DNA of 37,852 nucleotides from an uncultured Gammaproteobacteria bacterium (GTDB lineage Bacteria; Pseudomonadota; Gammaproteobacteria; Pseudomonadales; Porticoccaceae), in the NCBI GenBank assembly GCA_913060555.1, contig CAJXRS010000016.1, forward strand, positions 1 to 37,852, written 5' to 3'. Both the position numbers and the translations under genes were made by a program. The notes under the pieces were generated by a model that searched no databases, was not told the DNA's origin, and saw nothing but the letters and a program-made list of their open reading frames with translations. Below, piece by piece: positions 34,333-37,852 of this stretch (positions are counted from its first letter, which is position 1; each line of letters opens with the position of its first letter).

Positions 34333-35018
34333 CACGCCGTCACCGCCGCCAGCAGGGCGGCCGATTCCGCCACGGCGCCGAACACGCCGCCCTGCATGGT
34401 GACCATCTTCAACGCCGCCAGGTGATTGCCGTGATCCGTGGCGCCACAGCAGTCGGACAGGATCAGGCATTCGAAGCCGCGGTCGTTGGCTTCCCGCATC
34501 GTCGTATGCACGCACACGTCGGTGGTGATGCCGCTCAGCACCAGGTTGCGGATGCCGCGCACATGCAGCAGCAGTTCGAGGTCGGTGGCGCAGAAGCTGC
34601 CCTTGCCCGGCTTGTCGATGATGGGCTCGCCCGGCCGCGGCGCCAGTTCGGGGATGATCTCCCAGCCCGGCTCGCCGCGCACCAGGATGCGCCCGCAGGG
34701 ACCGGCATCGCCGATGCCGGCGCCGATGCGCTGCGAACGCCAGCGCTTGTTGGCGGGCAGATCGGTCAGGTCCGGCCGGTGCCCCTCGCGGGTATGGATG
34801 ACGTGGTAGCCGCCGGCGCGAAAGGCCATCAGCACGGCGCGGATCGGTTCGATCGGCGCCCGTGTCAGCGACAGGTCATAGCCCATCTGATCCACATAGC
34901 CGCCGATGCCGCAGAAATCGGTCTGCATGTCGATGATCACCAGCGCCGTGTTGTTCGGGCGCAGGTCGCCGTCGTAGGGCCAGGGGTAGGGGTTGGCGTC
35001 GATATGGCGTGAACTCAT
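34332..35018 (-). CDS. biuH: Isochorismatase-family amidohydrolase, probable biuret amidohydrolase
   Basis: This 228-residue cysteine hydrolase has the family triad: Asp30 in IIDMQTDF, Lys139 in DKPGKGSF and Cys169 in [18 protein letters not shown]. The N-terminal [13 protein letters not shown] and the segment [26 protein letters not shown] are typical of biuret hydrolases. It would turn biuret into allophanate plus ammonia. The adjacent gene encodes allophanate hydrolase, which takes the next step and supports the call; a ureidoacrylate-type amidase is the alternative. The start at 35018 has GGAG six bases upstream. Confidence 0.75.
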   Translation of the reverse strand: MSSRHIDANPYPWPYDGDLRPNNTALVIIDMQTDFCGIGGYVDQMGYDLSLTRAPIEPIRAVLMAFRAGGYHVIHTREGHRPDLTDLPANKRWRSQRIGAGIGDAGPCGRILVRGEPGWEIIPELAPRPGEPIIDKPGKGSFCATDLELLLHVRGIRNLVLSGITTDVCVHTTMREANDRGFECLILSDCCGATDHGNHLAALKMVTMQGGVFGAVAESAALLAAVTA

Positions 35019-35084
35019 GACCATCTCCGGGCGGGGTGAGGCGTGCCGCCGTGGGCGACGGCATGCAAGGATCGTGCAGCGGCG

Positions 35085-36896
35085 TCAGCCGGCTGCCAGC
35101 CAGGCGCGCCAGCCGCCATGGGTGGTGATGTCGCGGGCGCCGGCCAGCGCCGCTGCCTCACACAGAAAGCCCTTGACGGTGCCGCCGCCGGCCAGCTCGA
35201 CGGTGCCGATGGCGAGCGGTGCCGGCACCCCGGCGAGAAAGGCGCCGACCTCGGCGAGCGGCAGGCGCCAGACCTCGACTTCGATGGCGCCGCCTGCCGC
35301 ATCGCGCACCAGGCCGGGGCGCGGCGGGTCGAAGCCGACCAGGGCATAGAGCCGGTAACCGGGCGCGGTGTGCGTGCGTTCCACCAGCCGCGCGCCGCGG
35401 GCGGTGAGTTCGTGGTTCAGCGGCAGGCCCTGCATGTGCCCGCCACAGACGGCCAGGTCGAGCATCGCCGCCGGCGGGTCGGCGATCATGGGGGTGGTGT
35501 CGGCCAGGGCCAGGCCGGTGGCGCCGACGGTGGTGTTGTGTGCCCGGTGCAGGCGATCGGCCAGCGCCAGCAGGGGCCGGTCGTGGCCGGCCGGCGCCTG
35601 CAGCGTCACGCCGAACGGCAGTCCGGACGGCAGGAATCCGGCCGGTACCGCCACCGCGCACAGGTCGAGCAGGTTCATGTGGTTGGTGTAGTGGCCGAGG
35701 CGGTTGTTGAGCCGTACCGGGTCGGCCAGCAGGGCGGCGCGGGTGTAGAGGGTCGGCACCGTCGGGGTGAGCAGGCAGTCGACCTGTTGCCACACCGGCG
35801 CTACCGCGCGGCGCAGCGCCTGCAGGCGGTACTCGGCGGCGAACAGGTCGGCGGCGGTGAAGCGGTCGGCGCCCAGGATGATCTCGCGCACCACCGGCAG
35901 CACGGCGTCGGGCCGGCGGTCCATGAAGTCGCCCAGTGCCAGGCGCCGCTCCGCCACCCAGGGTCCTTCGTAGAGCAGGCGTGCGGTCTCGCGAAAGGGA
36001 CTGTAGTCCACCGGCACCGCGGTGCCGCCAAGCCCCTGCAGTGAGGCGACGACCTGCGCGAAGGCGGCAGCGCTGGCGCCGTCGCCGTCGAACTCGAGCT
36101 GGTCCGGTCCCGGTACGCCGAAGCGAAAGCGCGCCCCGGACGCCGGTACGGTCGGCCAGTCGGCACGGGCGAAGGGATCCGCGGCATCGAAGCCGGCGAT
36201 TACCTCCAGCACCGCCTGGGCGTCGGCGCAGGTCAGCGCGAATACCGATATGCAGTCCAGCGAGCGGCAGGCCGGCAGCACGCCGCGGCTGCTGACCAGA
36301 CCGCGGCTGGGCTTGAGGCCGATAAGGTTGCCCAGCGCCGCTGGCACCCGGCCGGAGCCGGCGGTGTCGGTGCCGAGCGAGAAACTCACCAGGCCGTGCG
36401 CCAGTGCCAACGCCGAGCCCGAGCTCGAGCCGCCGCAGATATAGGCCGGGTCGAAGGCGTTGGCCGGCGCGCCGTAGGGCGTGCGCGTACCGGACAGGCC
36501 GGTGGCGAACTGATCCAGATTGGTCTTGCCAAGCAGCACGGCGCCGGCGTCGAGCAGGCGCTGCACGGCGGGCGCGCTGGCATCCGGCGTGTAGGCAAAG
36601 GCCGGGCAGGCGGCGGTGGTGGGCAGGCCGGCGACGTCGATGTTGTCCTTGACCGCGAAGGGAACGCCGTGCAGCGGCCCGCGCGCATCTGCCGGCAGGG
36701 CGTCCAGGCCGGCCGCCCGTTCGAGCAGGCTGGCGCCCGGCACTTCGGTGATCCAGATGCCGCCGGCAGCCAGCCGCCGGCGCCGGGTAATCACCTCTTC
36801 GGCCAGCGCTCGTACCGTGTCCCCGGCGGCCAGGCGCCGGCGCAGGTCGGCCAGGTCCGGCAGGGGGGCGGCGGAGTTGCCCGGAGCGCGTGTCAT
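35085..36896 (-). CDS. atzF: Allophanate hydrolase (amidase domain plus AtzF-type C-terminal domain)
   Basis: This 603-residue protein is of AtzF length. The amidase-signature domain has Lys83 (PFAVKDNID), a Ser-rich loop GGSSSGSA at 155-162 and the nucleophile serine in TDTAGSGRVPA (residue 181). The C-terminal domain, from about residue 470, has CGGHMQGLPLNHELTARGA and YRLYALVGFDP, as in allophanate hydrolases, where it removes the second ammonia and CO2. Allophanate, from biuret or urea carboxylase, is the substrate. GGTGA lies five bases before the ATG; a GTG at 36905 overlapping the upstream stop is an alternative start. Confidence 0.88.
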   Translation of the reverse strand: MTRAPGNSAAPLPDLADLRRRLAAGDTVRALAEEVITRRRRLAAGGIWITEVPGASLLERAAGLDALPADARGPLHGVPFAVKDNIDVAGLPTTAACPAFAYTPDASAPAVQRLLDAGAVLLGKTNLDQFATGLSGTRTPYGAPANAFDPAYICGGSSSGSALALAHGLVSFSLGTDTAGSGRVPAALGNLIGLKPSRGLVSSRGVLPACRSLDCISVFALTCADAQAVLEVIAGFDAADPFARADWPTVPASGARFRFGVPGPDQLEFDGDGASAAAFAQVVASLQGLGGTAVPVDYSPFRETARLLYEGPWVAERRLALGDFMDRRPDAVLPVVREIILGADRFTAADLFAAEYRLQALRRAVAPVWQQVDCLLTPTVPTLYTRAALLADPVRLNNRLGHYTNHMNLLDLCAVAVPAGFLPSGLPFGVTLQAPAGHDRPLLALADRLHRAHNTTVGATGLALADTTPMIADPPAAMLDLAVCGGHMQGLPLNHELTARGARLVERTHTAPGYRLYALVGFDPPRPGLVRDAAGGAIEVEVWRLPLAEVGAFLAGVPAPLAIGTVELAGGGTVKGFLCEAAALAGARDITTHGGWRAWLAAG

Positions 36897-36901
36897 ACGC
36901 G

Positions 36902-37699
36902 TCACCAGATCCACTTCACCATGGCCTGGGCGACGTCCTCGTCCATGCCGTCGATGCCGAACTTGTTGCGCCAGATTTGATATTCCACGCCTGCTTGTAA
37001 CTTGCCGCCGCCAAAACCTGCGAGTTCGCCCACATCCACCAGCAGGCGCGGCGCGGTGATGATGTTGTCCTGCAGCGGGTCCTCGCCCCAGGCGTAGTCG
37101 AAGAAGCCCTCGAACACCAGCGGCAGCGGGCCGAGCCTGAACGGCGCGCCCCAGGCCAGGGTCACCTGCTGGCCGGTGTCGATGCCGGAGGCCTGGCTGT
37201 TGCGCAGGTACCAGTTGACCTGGAAGAACTGAAAGCCGGGCAGGTTCAGGTCGACGGCCAGGCCGTACAGCCAGGTCTGCTCGACCGGCGATTCCGGGAT
37301 CTCCAGCGTGGCGGTGAACAGCAGGTCCTTGGCGATGCCCCAGGACAGCTCCTTGTCGAAGAACATCTTGCCGATCGACAGCCGCGGCGAGATTTCCGCG
37401 TAGTAGCTGCCGTCGCCTTCCCCGGTGGTGCCGAAGGCGTCGCCTTCGCCGCCCGGGTTGGTGATGTCGATGAAGATGAAGTTGTCGCCATACTTCCACA
37501 CATTGAAGTGCTCGATGGTGACGATGCCGGCCTCGTCGGTGTGGCTGAAGCCGCCGTCGGGGTCGAAGTCGGCATAGCGGCTGCCGTACAGGTACTGAAT
37601 GTTGGTAGTGGCGAAATTCGCGGACCCGGCACTTGCGGCGAGCGGGCTGAGCAGGCCGCCGGCACTGACAAGTAGCGGGGCCAGCAGCGCGGCGCGCAT
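36902..37699 (-). CDS. Outer-membrane channel of the Tsx/OmpK family
   Basis: This protein of about 265 residues has a signal peptide (about 1-25, cleaved after SAG or SA), then beta-strands with the Tsx-type sequence IQYLYGSRYADF, NVWKYGDNFIFIDI and SYYAEISPRLSIGKM. It ends VKWIW with an aromatic terminus as required for barrel insertion. Family members carry nucleosides or small solutes across the outer membrane. The gene overlaps the end of the acyl-CoA dehydrogenase upstream (TGATG; a GTG at 37702 is also possible) and lies five bases before the allophanate hydrolase. Uptake of biuret-like amides or nucleobases is inferred from this coupling. Confidence 0.8.
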   Translation of the reverse strand: MRAALLAPLLVSAGGLLSPLAASAGSANFATTNIQYLYGSRYADFDPDGGFSHTDEAGIVTIEHFNVWKYGDNFIFIDITNPGGEGDAFGTTGEGDGSYYAEISPRLSIGKMFFDKELSWGIAKDLLFTATLEIPESPVEQTWLYGLAVDLNLPGFQFFQVNWYLRNSQASGIDTGQQVTLAWGAPFRLGPLPLVFEGFFDYAWGEDPLQDNIITAPRLLVDVGELAGFGGGKLQAGVEYQIWRNKFGIDGMDEDVAQAMVKWIW

Positions 37700-37851
37700 C
37701 ACATGGCCCCCATCATCTCACGGCCCACCAACATGCGGCGGATTTCCGAGGTGCCCGCGCCGATCTCCATCAGCTTGGCATCGCGGAAGATGCGGCCCAC
37801 GGGGTTGTCCGACAAATAGCCCGCCCCGCCCATGGCCTGCACGGCCTGATG
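37699..37851 (-). CDS. Acyl-CoA dehydrogenase, C-terminal end (cut by window edge)
   Basis: The last 50 residues read [20 protein letters not shown] followed by [22 protein letters not shown]. This is the C-terminal helical domain of the acyl-CoA dehydrogenase family, closest by pattern to isovaleryl- or short-chain enzymes. The catalytic base and FAD/substrate regions lie outside the window. The stop overlaps the start of the Tsx-like gene (TGATG), indicating one transcript. Confidence 0.9.
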   Translation of the reverse strand, partial: HQAVQAMGGAGYLSDNPVGRIFRDAKLMEIGAGTSEIRRMLVGREMMGAM

Positions 37852-37852
37852 C

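Overview
The window is GC-rich chromosomal DNA from a gammaproteobacterium. The best guess is a sulfur-oxidising or halophilic member of the Chromatiales/Ectothiorhodospiraceae. This rests on the gene order ptsO-rapZ-ptsN-hpf-rpoN-lptBAC-kdsCD, on ibaG-murA-hisGDC-degS, on rplM-rpsI-petABC-sspAB, on a homo-oligomeric ATP sulfurylase, and on the short (HisZ-dependent) form of HisG. No species can be named from the sequence alone.

Left part (1-22670). After a fragment of a probable IS630-type transposase at the edge comes a minus-strand block: nitrogen PTS genes (ptsO, rapZ, ptsN), hpf and rpoN, then the lipopolysaccharide export and Kdo genes lptB, lptA, lptC, kdsC and kdsD, several of them overlapping by a few bases. 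A divergent promoter region separates this block from plus-strand ibaG, murA, hisG, hisD and hisC. Next come degS (minus), sat (plus), zapG (minus), an alpha/beta hydrolase, zapE, rplM-rpsI with a clear promoter and terminator, the bc1 complex genes with cytochrome b and c1 in one reading frame, sspA, sspB and a thiolase.

Centre (22670-31570). This is the most interesting part. A sigma-54 enhancer-binding regulator with a degenerate receiver-like N-terminus precedes an AT-rich 0.6-kb control region. That region holds a perfect CRP-type palindrome, an exact IHF consensus and an exact sigma-54 -24/-12 promoter. Downstream lies a Fap-type functional amyloid operon: two secreted proteins, each with three copies of an Asn/Gln-spaced VNxxAGxxNxQxN repeat (FapB-like and FapC-like), a periplasmic C39-family cysteine protease (FapD-like), a FapE-like secreted protein, a coiled-coil plus beta-barrel outer-membrane protein (FapF-like), and an appended secreted Sel1-repeat protein. 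A terminator-like hairpin closes the operon. A strong 13-bp hairpin sits just behind the major subunit gene. No FapA counterpart is seen, and the subunits lack the C-terminal cysteine motif I associate with Pseudomonas FapC.

Right part (31600-37852). An MFS exporter (minus) and a small lipoprotein (plus) are followed by a tightly packed minus-strand set: the C-terminal end of an acyl-CoA dehydrogenase, a Tsx-family outer-membrane channel, an allophanate hydrolase, a biuret-amidohydrolase-like isochorismatase-fold enzyme and a cupin. The last four genes suggest uptake and nitrogen-releasing breakdown of biuret/allophanate or a related amide.

Because rpoN, a sigma-54 activator and a sigma-54-dependent amyloid operon all lie within 25 kb, the window offers a testable regulatory circuit for matrix formation. 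All calls come from reading the sequence; no database search was run.
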